Made by a program: the position numbers and the translations under genes. 64,000 bases of DNA. Origin: Microbulbifer celer (GTDB lineage: Bacteria > Pseudomonadota > Gammaproteobacteria > Pseudomonadales > Cellvibrionaceae). Shown here piece by piece: positions 16,333 through 24,266 of this stretch (position 1 is the stretch's first letter; every line of letters starts with the position of its first letter). Location of the stretch: positions 4,255,501 to 4,319,500 of the forward strand of contig NZ_CP087715.1 in assembly GCF_020991125.1 (NCBI RefSeq), read 5' to 3'. The notes under the pieces are model-generated. The model ran no database searches. It saw only the letters and a list, made by a program, of their open reading frames with translations, and had not been told where the DNA came from.

Positions 16333-16351
16333 GATAGAAAAGTACAAGGAG

Positions 16352-16657
16352 GTGGCTTTGAAGGATTGGAGAGATACCGTAAGGCTGAAGTATGAAATCC
16401 TGTTTTTACTACTTTCCGCATGCCTGATATTTTTTGCCCTCGGCGCTCTATGGATATTCAACTTTATCCAGCAGGCGCAAGGGCAATCGGGGACATTATT
16501 CTGGATCCCCCTACTGCCAGCAGGTGCCGCCTATCTGTGGTGGGCTGCTGGTGTCATTCATCGATTAATCCTGTCGGATATTGGTGATCTCGCCGCTTAC
16601 AGTGCGCAATCCGCGCAGAAAAGTACATCGCCCTCCAGTCGCGTCACAGTTCGATAA
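16352..16657 (+). CDS. Small two-helix membrane protein
   Basis: A 101-residue protein with two hydrophobic helices (YEILFLLLSACLIFFALGAL, about 14-33, and FWIPLLPAGAAYLWWAAGVI, about 49-68), then a polar Ser-rich tail. AAGGAGG lies immediately before GTG 16352 and five bases before TTG 16358, so translation may begin at the TTG, two codons shorter. No family is recognised. It starts the AT-rich island and is preceded by the tandem direct repeat, so it may be the first gene of the ABC transporter operon. Confidence 0.65.
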   Translation: MALKDWRDTVRLKYEILFLLLSACLIFFALGALWIFNFIQQAQGQSGTLFWIPLLPAGAAYLWWAAGVIHRLILSDIGDLAAYSAQSAQKSTSPSSRVTVR

Positions 16658-16975
16658 CCTCCTGATCACAGTTAATGAGTTGTGCGTGGGACTCTTTAAC
16701 CAAGGCGCAGTGAACTGTTACAGAAATTTGCGCATGGTCCACTATATTTTCTCGGTATTGGATTTTCTTCATCTGCATCCTGAATTTTCATTGCGCCTAA
16801 GGTATACACATTCGCTGCTTCTGAGAGGCTGGCTCTTTTTTATCAACTGGCTGAGCAACAGGTCGAGAGAAACCAGAAGCGGAAAATCACCGATTGAACT
16901 ATTTGTAGGCTAGCGACATGATCCGCCCTCCGCGTAAAGAATTGCAGTTATTACCTGAATTCAAAAGGCCAGATT
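16658..16975 (+). other. Gap with weak small frames before the ABC ATPase gene
   Basis: This 318-base stretch joins two plus-strand genes. It holds a 59-codon frame (16734-16913, hydrophobic and Arg-rich, ends IELFVG) and a 23-codon frame (16918-16989) overlapping the ATPase start. Neither has a clear Shine-Dalgarno. The frames follow each other closely (four bases apart), as in an operon, so one could be a real small protein or peptide, but I cannot support either as a firm gene. Confidence 0.35.
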
Positions 16976-17548
16976 ATGACAAGTATTAACTTAACATCCC
17001 TAGAGATAAAACGGTCTGGAAAAAGCGTTGTTCGTGGATTGAACTTTGTGTCCAGTAGTTCAAGGGTTAGGGTGACGGGCGTAAATGGGGCCGGAAAAAC
17101 GACATTGCTGTTAGCGTTGGCTGGGCTGATTCCGGTGGCATCTGGCTCTATTTTTTTGGAAGGTAGTGTGCGGCCGTCGAATAGGCGTAAACTATGCGGG
17201 TTTTTTTCGTCTGCAATTCAAGTTCCGGGGTATTTGACTGTTGCGCAGACGCTATCTTTTTTTGATCCTAGGAGTGGGTGTCACTTTGAGGAGCTTGAAT
17301 CTTCGCTTCTAAGGGGAATAAATTTTAGTGAGAAGTATGAAGGACTGTCAGAGGGACAAAAGAGACGGGTCTCGATTGTTTGTGCGGTGCGCAAGGAGCG
17401 CGGGGTTTTGATTATGGATGAGCCGTTCAATGCATTGGATGGCAGGTCTGTTGCTGCGATAGAGAATTACTTAGAAAGTTATGAAGGGAAATTGATTTAT
17501 GTGGATCATAGAGGGGTGGCTCCTCCGGAAGAGGTGCTTTCTCTGTGA
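16976..17548 (+). CDS. ABC transporter ATP-binding protein
   Basis: A short 190-residue ABC ATPase, about the size of CcmA-type subunits. Walker A is GVNGAGKTTLL (about residues 37-47), the signature LSEGQKRR (about 123-130), Walker B GVLIMDEPFNALD, and the H-loop VDHRG near the C-terminus. The stop overlaps the permease GTG as GTGA, so the two are coupled. Codon use is AT-rich compared with the flanks, suggesting acquisition by transfer. The substrate is unknown. Since the permease is broken by an IS, the ATPase may now lack a partner. Confidence 0.88.
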   Translation: MTSINLTSLEIKRSGKSVVRGLNFVSSSSRVRVTGVNGAGKTTLLLALAGLIPVASGSIFLEGSVRPSNRRKLCGFFSSAIQVPGYLTVAQTLSFFDPRSGCHFEELESSLLRGINFSEKYEGLSEGQKRRVSIVCAVRKERGVLIMDEPFNALDGRSVAAIENYLESYEGKLIYVDHRGVAPPEEVLSL

Positions 17549-18241
17549 AGTCGGAATTGGGCTTTATTTTGAAGCTTGGTGTAAATTATAAGTTTCAGTT
17601 GTTTGAGCAAACACATAGGTGGTTATACCTCCTGTTAGGAGTTTTGTTTACGCCAATTCTTCTAACTATACACTTGCCTGTAAGTCTGCTTTTGATTGGT
17701 GATGAAGGACAGAAGAGTGGTGCGATAACGTTTCTTTTAGCGATACACATTCTATTTTCAGTCGTTGTTGTGTTACTTTTTCCGAAGCTGGAGGAGTTGG
17801 TTTGGTTTTTGACCAACTGCGGTTGGCGTAAATTGATTTTTGAGCTTTGCAGGGTTCAATTTACGTTTAATTATGTGTTTTGGGCTCTATGGTTGGTTCC
17901 TCTCGTAATTTTGCTGTGGTCTGGGAAAAGTTTTAGTTTTTTACACTATCTTCTCTATTTTTCATTGTTTTCGATCGTTTGCACTTTATTCACTGTAGCT
18001 TTTACCTGTTTAAAGTATCGTGATTTGCTTCTTCCTGGTTTTTTCAGTGTAAAGTTTTGGTCTTCCTGGGATTTATTAGCCAGGTGTATAACCTTTATCG
18101 GTTACATGGGAGTAGGTTATGCGTTCTTTGATTCGAGTCTGCCCTTTATTGTGCGAGCTTTTTGTATTGGGGGTGGGGCTTTCTTGATTTCTCAGGGAGT
18201 CAGGTTTGTATTGAAAGAAGAGTCTGTAACTTTTTTCTGGA

Positions 18242-18277
18242 TGTATGCCCCCTGTGTCAGGATAGATGTCGCGCTCA
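18242..18277 (+). repeat. IS left terminal inverted repeat
   Basis: Begins TGTATGCCCCC and includes GATGTCGCG. It pairs with the right end at 24 of 36 positions. Confidence 0.8.
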
Positions 18278-18321
18278 CTTTCTAACCAGCAATGTATCAG
18301 GGGGTGGTAACAGAGTGAAGG

Positions 18322-18819
18322 ATGCCACGATATAACGATGGCTTTAAAGAACGCACTGTTCAGATGATGATGCCGCCGAACGCGAAGTCGATAGCGGAGG
18401 TTAGCCGGGAAACCGGCGTTTCAGAGCCAACCCTGTACAATTGGCGAAATCAATTTCGTGAACAGGGTGTAGCCGTGCCAGCTGATCCAAAGAACCCCGA
18501 AAATTGGAGCGGGGAGAGTAAATTCGCCGTAGTCCTTGAGACCGCAGCGCTGAATGAAGCCGAGCTGGCGGAGTATTGCCGCAAGAAAGGGCTCTACGCC
18601 GAGCAGATACAGCGCTGGCGTGAAGCTGCGATTAGTGGGGCCGGTAGTCGCGACCAGATGTCCATGGAGGAGCGGCGCGACCTGCAGAAAGAGCGCAAGA
18701 AAAGCCGCAAGCTAGAGAAAGAGCTCAAGCGCAAAGAGAAGGCGCTGGCGGAGGCGGCTGCGTTACTGGTGCTGCAAAAAAAGGCCCAAGCCATCTGGGG
18801 GGAAAGCGAGGACGAATGA
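18322..18819 (+). CDS. IS3-family OrfA (helix-turn-helix)
   Basis: A 165-residue DNA-binding subunit. An N-terminal helix-turn-helix (SIAEVSRETGVSEPTLYNWR) is followed by a second HTH-like part and a C-terminal coiled coil (RRDLQKERKKSRKLEKELKR) used for dimerisation. Near the end, the in-phase heptamer A-AAA-AAG (18777-18783) is a classic -1 slippery site; shifting there leads without a stop into the orfB frame, giving an OrfAB fusion transposase. The stop also overlaps the orfB ATG as ATGA, so separate OrfB could be made. GTGAAGG precedes the ATG. Confidence 0.88.
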   Translation: MPRYNDGFKERTVQMMMPPNAKSIAEVSRETGVSEPTLYNWRNQFREQGVAVPADPKNPENWSGESKFAVVLETAALNEAELAEYCRKKGLYAEQIQRWREAAISGAGSRDQMSMEERRDLQKERKKSRKLEKELKRKEKALAEAAALLVLQKKAQAIWGESEDE

Positions 18820-19868
18820 TCGCCTCGGAAGACCGTCAGGTGGCGATAGAGCTTATCGAAGAAGCGGTGACGGCAGGCGCTGCCCGGTACAAAGCGTGCG
18901 CGGTATTGAACCTCACTGTGCGTACCCTGCAACGCTGGGAGAAAGCATTGCAGGAGCGAAGCTTGGTCGATCAGCGCAAGCGCGCGGCTCAGGCACGTAC
19001 CCCGGGTAACAAGCTCACTATCGAAGAGCGACAAAAGATACTGGCAGTCTGCAACCAGCCGGAATACCGCAGCCTTCCGCCATCACAGATTGTCCCGATG
19101 CTGGCCGATCAAGGAATCTATATCGGCTCTGAATCCAGCTTCTACCGCGTATTGCACGAAGCGAATCAGCTGCACCGCCGAGGTAAGGCGGAGGCGCCAC
19201 GTAACGTCGCGAAACCGAATGCGTACCTGGCAGATCGCCCGAACCAGGTGTGGAGCTGGGATATTACCTTCCTAGCGTCCAGTGTAAGAGGAGCCTTCTA
19301 CCGGCTGTATCTGATACTCGATGTCTTCAGCCGCAAAATAGTGGGCTGGGAAGTGCATACTGAAGAGTCGTCAGAACATGCCAGCACCCTGATTCGCAAA
19401 GCGCAGCTTGCGGAGGGCGCCGTCAAGAATGGATTGGTTCTGCACTCAGACAATGGTGGGCCGATGAAGGGCGCCACCATGCTGGCCACATTGCAAAAGC
19501 TCGGGGTGGTGGCATCGTTCAGTCGGCCCTCAGTGAGCAATGACAACCCGTACTCGGAGAGCTTGTTCAGAACCTTGAAATACGGACCGAGCTATCCGAG
19601 CAAACCGTTTGAGAGTATCTCCGCAGCAAGGCAATGGGTTCATAGCTTCGTGCAGTGGTACAACAATGCACATCGCCACAGCGCGATCCGCTTTGTGACG
19701 CCGAGCCAGCGTCATAGTGGCGAAGAGATTGAACTACTAAAGCGCCGTAAAACCGTGTACGAAGAGGCGAAACGGAAGAACCCGAGACGGTGGCCACGCC
19801 ACACCAGGAACTGGAATCCTATTAGAGGCGTCTGGCTTAACCCACCACAAGAAAAACAAGCCGCTTAA
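18816..19868 (+). CDS. IS3-family OrfB (DDE integrase-type transposase)
   Basis: A 350-residue rve-type catalytic subunit. The triad is D149 (VWSWDITFL), D212 (LHSDNGGP) and E248 (NPYSESLFRTLKY), all with the expected local sequence, so the enzyme looks active. An HTH lies in the first ~115 residues. It is in the -1 phase relative to orfA and can be made as an OrfAB fusion by frameshift at 18777-18783. No internal stop or frameshift damage is seen. Confidence 0.92.
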   Translation: MIASEDRQVAIELIEEAVTAGAARYKACAVLNLTVRTLQRWEKALQERSLVDQRKRAAQARTPGNKLTIEERQKILAVCNQPEYRSLPPSQIVPMLADQGIYIGSESSFYRVLHEANQLHRRGKAEAPRNVAKPNAYLADRPNQVWSWDITFLASSVRGAFYRLYLILDVFSRKIVGWEVHTEESSEHASTLIRKAQLAEGAVKNGLVLHSDNGGPMKGATMLATLQKLGVVASFSRPSVSNDNPYSESLFRTLKYGPSYPSKPFESISAARQWVHSFVQWYNNAHRHSAIRFVTPSQRHSGEEIELLKRRKTVYEEAKRKNPRRWPRHTRNWNPIRGVWLNPPQEKQAA

Positions 19869-19872
19869 CCGC

Positions 19873-19908
19873 TGATCGCGACATCTTCTTTGACAAACAC
19901 CGTATGCA
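19873..19908 (+). repeat. IS right terminal inverted repeat
   Basis: Ends ...CACCGTATGCA and contains CGCGACATC. It starts five bases after the orfB stop. Confidence 0.8.
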
Positions 19909-20160
19909 AAGTGCCGTAGCCGGAGTTATTTGTTTGTTTCTGAAATCTGGGGTCGATTCCTTTTTTCGCTTCCAGTTGTGTATTTGATGTCTCTGCTTTT
20001 TAATGACCAGACTATGCTTCCGTATGCCCTATTTGGGATACTTTGCAATGTGATTAACCTGTTATTTCTTATTTCTGTGCTTCAGGTGTTGGTTTCTCCA
20101 TTACTTGTTATGGCGGGAATTGGGGTGCTGGCGTATTTTGGGTAAATTATTATTTGAAAT

Positions 20161-20988
20161 TTACGTAAATGCACAATCCGCACAGAAAAATTCCTCATCT
20201 TCCAGTCGCATCGCGGTCAGGTAACCCCCCCACACGCAGCCGGTATCGAGGGCGTAGATGTTCTCGGTATTGGCTTCTCCCTCCAGCGCCGCCCAGTGGC
20301 CGAAAATGATCCGGTCATTGATGGTTTTGCGGTGTTCGAAGCTGAACCAAGGCTGGTAGTCGTGGTGGGCGGCGAGCGGGCCCTGTTTGGTGATCAGATC
20401 CAGGGTGCCGTCGGCCTTGCAAAAACGCATGCGGGTGAAGTAGTTGGTGATGGAGCGCAGGCGCTCGACGCCGATCAGGTGGTCATTCCACAGGTGCGGC
20501 TCATTGCCGTACATGCCATAGAAGAAAGCCTTGGCCATGGCCGGGTCCTGCAGGGCGTGGTGTACTTCGCCCGACAGTTCCAGTGCTTTGCTCATGCTCC
20601 AGATGGGCGGGATGCCGGCGTGGACCATGGAAAAGTATTTGCCGGCGACTTTCTTGTGCACCATCAGCGGCTGGTTCTGCAGCCAGCCGAGCAGCTTGTC
20701 GGCATCTTTGGCCCGTAACACTTCGGCCAGGTCGTGTTCCTTGTCGGTCAGACGTTTGGCGCCGTGGGCGAGCGCCAGCAGGTGCAGGTCGTGGTTGCCG
20801 AGTACCGCGGTGACCTGGTGGCGGTGCTCGTACAGAAAGCGCAGGGTACCGAGGCTGTCCGGGCCGCGGTGGACCATATCGCCCGCCAGCCACAATCTGT
20901 CTTTGTCTGCATTGAAGCGGACTTTTTTCAGCAGTCTCTGTAGTGGTTCCAGGCAGCCCTGGATATCGCCGATTGCGTAAGTCGCCAA
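20161..20988 (-). CDS. apaH: Symmetrical bis(5'-nucleosyl)-tetraphosphatase
   Basis: A 275-residue metallophosphatase that splits Ap4A into two ADP and can remove Np4 caps. The metal-binding set is GDIQG, GDMVHRGPDS and GNHDLH in the first 70 residues, then MVHAG and the C-terminal ALDTG. The reading frame stays open far upstream, but homology begins at ATYAIGDIQG; the only fitting start is TTG 20988, with a weak CGGAAA upstream. It is the last gene of lptD-surA-pdxA-rsmA-apaH, as in many gammaproteobacteria, separated from rsmA by a REP-like repeat. Confidence 0.94.
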   Translation of the reverse strand: MATYAIGDIQGCLEPLQRLLKKVRFNADKDRLWLAGDMVHRGPDSLGTLRFLYEHRHQVTAVLGNHDLHLLALAHGAKRLTDKEHDLAEVLRAKDADKLLGWLQNQPLMVHKKVAGKYFSMVHAGIPPIWSMSKALELSGEVHHALQDPAMAKAFFYGMYGNEPHLWNDHLIGVERLRSITNYFTRMRFCKADGTLDLITKQGPLAAHHDYQPWFSFEHRKTINDRIIFGHWAALEGEANTENIYALDTGCVWGGYLTAMRLEDEEFFCADCAFT

Positions 20989-21004
20989 AATTTTTTCCGT
21001 GCTT

Positions 21005-21036
21005 ATTGGTGGATGCGTTTCACTTATCCACCCTAC
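21005..21036. repeat. REP-like palindrome between rsmA and apaH
   Basis: GGTGGAT (21008-21014) faces ATCCACC (21026-21032) around an 11-base loop, followed by CTAC. It resembles the GTAGGGTGGATAAG type repeats scattered in many gammaproteobacteria. The rsmA stop codon (TAG, 21035-21033 on the minus strand) lies in its flank, so the repeat has been inserted or retained flush with the gene end. Confidence 0.55.
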
Positions 21037-21842
21037 GGGGAGGGTGCATTCAGGGTTGAGCAGTAGTCTGCCAGCGCCACGTAGTCTTTGACACCGAGCG
21101 CCTCCGGGCGCTGGCTGGCGTCCACCGGCAGTTGTGCGGGATCCAGGTCCGGGAACAGGGGTTTGAGGGCATTGCGCAGGGTTTTGCGGCGTTGTTGGAA
21201 GGCGACAGCAACGATGCGTTCCAGCAGTTTTTCGTCTTTGGCCGGGTGAGGAAGCTCCTGGTGCGGGACCAGGCGCACAATGGCGGATTCCACCTTGGGC
21301 GCGGGGCGGAAAGACTGCGGCGGCACCGGAAACAGGCCCTGTACGCGGCAGAAGTACTGCACCATCACACTGAGGCGTCCGAAGGCCTTCTCCCCCGGCA
21401 CCGCGCTCAAGCGGTCCACTACTTCCTTCTGCAGCATAAAGTGCATGTCCTGTACCTTGCCGCGGAAGCTGAGCAGATGGAACAGCAGTGGTGTGGAGAT
21501 GTTGTACGGCAGGTTGCCGACGATACGCAGCTGCTGTCCCTCGTCCACCAGCGTGCCGAAATCGAATTTCAGCGCGTCTTTTTCGATGATGGTAAATTCC
21601 GGGTATTCGCGGAATTTGAATTCCAGCATCGGGATCAGGTCCCGGTCCAGTTCCACGGCCGTGAGCGATGGGCAACGGCCCAGCAGCAACTCGGTGATGG
21701 CGCCCTGGCCGGGGCCGATTTCCACCAGTTTGTCGGTTTCTTTGGGGCCGATGGCGCGCACGATGCGCTCGATGATGTTCTCGTCGACGAGAAAGTTCTG
21801 GCCAAAACGCTTGCGCGCCTTGTGTTGGAAAAAGTTGTCCAT
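21033..21842 (-). CDS. rsmA: 16S rRNA dimethyladenosine transferase
   Basis: A 269-residue enzyme (KsgA) that dimethylates two adjacent adenosines in the 3' hairpin of 16S rRNA, a late ribosome assembly step. Motifs are RFGQNFL, the SAM loop EIGPGQGAIT, and the catalytic NLPYNIS. ATG 21842 gives the family start MDNFFQHKARKRFGQNF; a TTG seven codons upstream is also open. No strong Shine-Dalgarno is seen; a REP-like hairpin (21856-21878) lies directly upstream. It sits in the conserved pdxA-rsmA-apaH order. Confidence 0.95.
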   Translation of the reverse strand: MDNFFQHKARKRFGQNFLVDENIIERIVRAIGPKETDKLVEIGPGQGAITELLLGRCPSLTAVELDRDLIPMLEFKFREYPEFTIIEKDALKFDFGTLVDEGQQLRIVGNLPYNISTPLLFHLLSFRGKVQDMHFMLQKEVVDRLSAVPGEKAFGRLSVMVQYFCRVQGLFPVPPQSFRPAPKVESAIVRLVPHQELPHPAKDEKLLERIVAVAFQQRRKTLRNALKPLFPDLDPAQLPVDASQRPEALGVKDYVALADYCSTLNAPSP

Positions 21843-21855
21843 GGATTGGTTATTT

Positions 21856-21878
21856 GCCCGCAAGCGGGCTCCTACAGG
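21856..21878. repeat. REP-like hairpin between pdxA and rsmA
   Basis: GCCCGC-AA-GCGGGC (21856-21869) is followed by TCCTACAGG. The pattern TGTAGGAGC...GCGGGC resembles REP sequences common in pseudomonads. It lies in the short gap after the pdxA stop and before rsmA. Confidence 0.5.
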
Positions 21879-21883
21879 AGTGA

Positions 21884-22885
21884 TTAGAGGTTGCGCAATT
21901 GGACCAGCTCAATGGCCTGGCTCAGGGCGGCATTGAGGCTGCCGAGATCGGCGATGCCTGTGCCGGCAATGTTGAGCGCGGTACCGTGATCCACTGAGGT
22001 GCGGATAAACGGGAGGCCCAGGGTGATATTGATGGCGCGGCCGAATCCCTTGAATTTTAACACCGGTAGCCCCTGATCGTGGTACATGGCCAGTACCGCG
22101 TCACAGCGCGCCAGTTGTGGCGGGGTAAACAGGGTATCTGCGGGCAGGGGGCCGATCAGGTGCATGCCGAGGGCACGCAGGGTATCCAGGGCGGGTTCGA
22201 TAACCTCGATCTCTTCACGCCCCAGGTGTCCGCCTTCACCGGCGTGGGGGTTGAGGCCACACACACCGATACGGGGCTGCTCGATACGGAACTGGTTCTG
22301 CAGGCTGCGGTGCAGGATGGTGAGCACCTGCTGCAGGGAGTCTGCGCTGATGGCGCCGCTCACATCCTTCAAAGGTAGGTGGGTGGTGGCCAGTGCTACC
22401 CGCAGGTCGTCCGCGGCCAGCATCATCACCACTTTTTCCACCCCTGCCTGCTCGGCGAAAAACTCGGTATGGCCGCTGAAGGCGACACCGGCGTCATTGA
22501 TCACGCCCTTGTGTACCGGGCCTGTAACCACCGCATCAAAGGTGCGCGCCTTGCAGCCATCGGCGGCGCGCTGCAGGGTTTCCAGCACGTAGGCGCCGTT
22601 GGCGATGTCGAGTTGGCCGGGGTGGGCCTCGTGGGCGAGCGCAACCGGCAGGATGTGCAGGCTGTCGGCGGGAGTGGGGCTGGAAGGTTGTTCGGGATCG
22701 AAGGGAATCAGTTGCAGCGCGCGGCCCTGGCGCGCGGCCTCCTGCTGCAGTAGGTCCGGGTCGGCGATGGCAATGATCTGGGCGCGTGTGGCGTCAGGGG
22801 ACCGCCCGGAGCAGGCCAGCTTGACTGCGAGCTCCGGGCCGACCCCGGCGGGTTCGCCGGGTGTGAAGGCAATACGAGGAATCAT
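21884..22885 (-). CDS. pdxA: 4-hydroxythreonine-4-phosphate dehydrogenase
   Basis: A 333-residue NAD-dependent, metal-requiring enzyme of the DXP-dependent pyridoxal phosphate pathway. Signatures are [12 protein letters not shown] at the N-terminus, [26 protein letters not shown] and [11 protein letters not shown], the last supplying the metal-binding His/Asp. Length matches the family (about 330). It starts four bases after the surA stop and is cotranscribed with surA and rsmA. Confidence 0.95.
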   Translation of the reverse strand: MIPRIAFTPGEPAGVGPELAVKLACSGRSPDATRAQIIAIADPDLLQQEAARQGRALQLIPFDPEQPSSPTPADSLHILPVALAHEAHPGQLDIANGAYVLETLQRAADGCKARTFDAVVTGPVHKGVINDAGVAFSGHTEFFAEQAGVEKVVMMLAADDLRVALATTHLPLKDVSGAISADSLQQVLTILHRSLQNQFRIEQPRIGVCGLNPHAGEGGHLGREEIEVIEPALDTLRALGMHLIGPLPADTLFTPPQLARCDAVLAMYHDQGLPVLKFKGFGRAINITLGLPFIRTSVDHGTALNIAGTGIADLGSLNAALSQAIELVQLRNL

Positions 22886-22889
22886 CCGA

Positions 22890-24266
22890 TTACTGGCTTT
22901 CGCTCTCGCCGCCGGCGGCTTCTGTAGGTTCTTTCAGGTCGGGGAGTTTGATCTCCACGTAAGCCTGGTCGCGGATTTCCTGACGCCAGTTCTGAAGCTC
23001 TTCTTCATAGCGGCGGTTGCGCAGCAGGTTGGCAGCCTGATTGCGGATGTACTGGTCCGTCATATCCTGCTGGCGGCGGCCTTCTACTTCCAGCAAGTGC
23101 CAGCCGAACTGGCTGCGGAACGGCATGCTCATTTCGCCGGCGGGGGTGTTTTCCATGGCCTGGGTAAACTCGGGTACAAACTGGCCGGGGTTGGACCAGC
23201 CCAGGTCACCGCCCTGCAGCATGGTGCCGATATCCTCGGAGTGCTCGCGGGCGGCATCTTCAAACTTGAGGTCGCCGGATTCGATCTGGCCACGCAGGTC
23301 CATCAGCAGCTTGTACGCGGCATCGTCATCGCGGATGGCGGAGGTTTTCACCAGAATATGGCGGACCTTGGTCTGCTCGACCACCTGTTCGGCAGCGCCA
23401 CCGCGCTGTTCGTGAATTTTCAGCAGGTGAAAGCCGGCATCGCTGCGGAAAGGTTTGGTGGTTCCGCCGACTTCGACGCCTTCCAGGGCATCAGCAAACA
23501 GGGTGGGCAGTTCCACGGTTTTGCGCCAGCCCAGGTCGCCGCCCTGCAGGGCGTTCTGTCCGGCGGAGCTGGAGATCGCCAGGGCGCGGAAGTCCTCTCC
23601 ACCGGTGGCCTTCTCATACACGGATTCGGCCTTGGCACGGGCCTCCGCGACTTCTTCCGACGGTGCGCTGGAACCCACCGGGATCAGGATATGGCCCAGG
23701 GAGTACTGGGGAGACTTCCAGAACTCGCCTTCTTTGGAGCGCAGGAAGTTGTTGATGTCCTGATCAGTAATCTGGATGCGGCGATTGACGCTGCCCTGTT
23801 CCACCTGGCGAATGATCATCTCCTGTCGGATCTGCTGGCGGAAGGCGTTGTTGGACATGCCGTCTGCTTCCAGCTTCTGCTGGAACTGCTCCGGGGAAAC
23901 GCCCATGTTCTGCTGTACCCGGGCGATGGCCTGGTCGAGCTCTTCCTCGGCGATGGTGACGCCGGCGCGGGCGCCCATCTGCAGTTGCAGGCGCTCGATA
24001 ATCAGCTGTTCCAGTACCTGGCGGCGCAGGACGTCGATGGGAGGCGCCTGGACATCCTGGGCGGCAATCTGCTGGGTGATGGTGTTTAGGCGCTGTTGCA
24101 GTTCGCTGGCCATCACTACATCGTCGTCCACCACGGCCACGACCCGGTCGAGCTTCTGTACCTGTGCCAGGGCAGAGCTGGCAAAGGCGCATAGGGTCGC
24201 ACTCATTACGACACCCAGTGCAAGCAGGGTGCGGTGGGGAAATCTGAACATCGGCATTATTGTCAT
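22890..24266 (-). CDS. surA: Periplasmic chaperone and peptidyl-prolyl isomerase SurA
   Basis: A 458-residue periplasmic chaperone that escorts outer-membrane proteins, including LptD, to the BAM complex. A signal peptide ([24 protein letters not shown]) is followed by the SurA N-domain (about 40-160) and two parvulin domains (about 180-280 and 295-395), each with the GGDLGW and FRSxxGxHLLxV hallmarks. The ATG at 24266 overlaps the lptD stop as TGATG; a GTG one codon earlier is also open. The lptD-surA coupling joins a chaperone to its main client. Confidence 0.95.
   Translation of the reverse strand: MTIMPMFRFPHRTLLALGVVMSATLCAFASSALAQVQKLDRVVAVVDDDVVMASELQQRLNTITQQIAAQDVQAPPIDVLRRQVLEQLIIERLQLQMGARAGVTIAEEELDQAIARVQQNMGVSPEQFQQKLEADGMSNNAFRQQIRQEMIIRQVEQGSVNRRIQITDQDINNFLRSKEGEFWKSPQYSLGHILIPVGSSAPSEEVAEARAKAESVYEKATGGEDFRALAISSSAGQNALQGGDLGWRKTVELPTLFADALEGVEVGGTTKPFRSDAGFHLLKIHEQRGGAAEQVVEQTKVRHILVKTSAIRDDDAAYKLLMDLRGQIESGDLKFEDAAREHSEDIGTMLQGGDLGWSNPGQFVPEFTQAMENTPAGEMSMPFRSQFGWHLLEVEGRRQQDMTDQYIRNQAANLLRNRRYEEELQNWRQEIRDQAYVEIKLPDLKEPTEAAGGESESQ

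Larger units (their letters stand above)
18242..19908 (+). mobile_element. IS3-type insertion sequence, complete, 1667 bp
   Basis: The element starts TG and ends CA with 36-base imperfect terminal inverted repeats (18242-18277 and 19873-19908; 24 of 36 positions match, best at GATGTCGCG). It carries orfA and orfB in the order and phase typical of the IS3 family. No target duplication longer than one A is seen at the junctions (left flank CTGGA, right flank AAGTG), which is unusual and may mean the target repeat was lost. It interrupts the ABC permease. Confidence 0.88.
17545..20145 (+). pseudogene. ABC transporter permease split by an IS element
   Basis: The gene begins with GTG 17545 overlapping the ATPase stop and runs through about six hydrophobic helices to Trp 232 (VTFFW) at 18240, where the insertion element starts. 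Beyond the element, from 19909 to the TAA at 20143-20145, an open frame without its own ribosome site encodes SEIWGRFLFSLPVVYLMSLL and two further helices. Removing 18242-19908 plus one A joins both parts in one frame as ...VTFFW-K-CRSRSYLFVSE..., giving a protein of about 311 residues. In its present state the 5' part ends inside the IS after 246 codons. Loss of function is likely. Confidence 0.75.

Noticed and set aside
16734-16913. 59-codon hydrophobic frame before the ABC ATPase as a firm gene
   Set aside because: No ribosome site, no family match and no clear helix pattern. It is mentioned only as part of the gap.
20989-21675. Upstream extension of the apaH frame
   Set aside because: It overlaps rsmA in another frame, and ApaH similarity begins only at ATYAIGDIQG; the extension is Pro/Gly/Arg-rich shadow sequence.
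22599-24089. A 496-codon plus-strand frame over pdxA and surA
   Set aside because: It crosses the pdxA-surA boundary on the opposite strand and has no recognisable domain; both minus-strand genes are certain.
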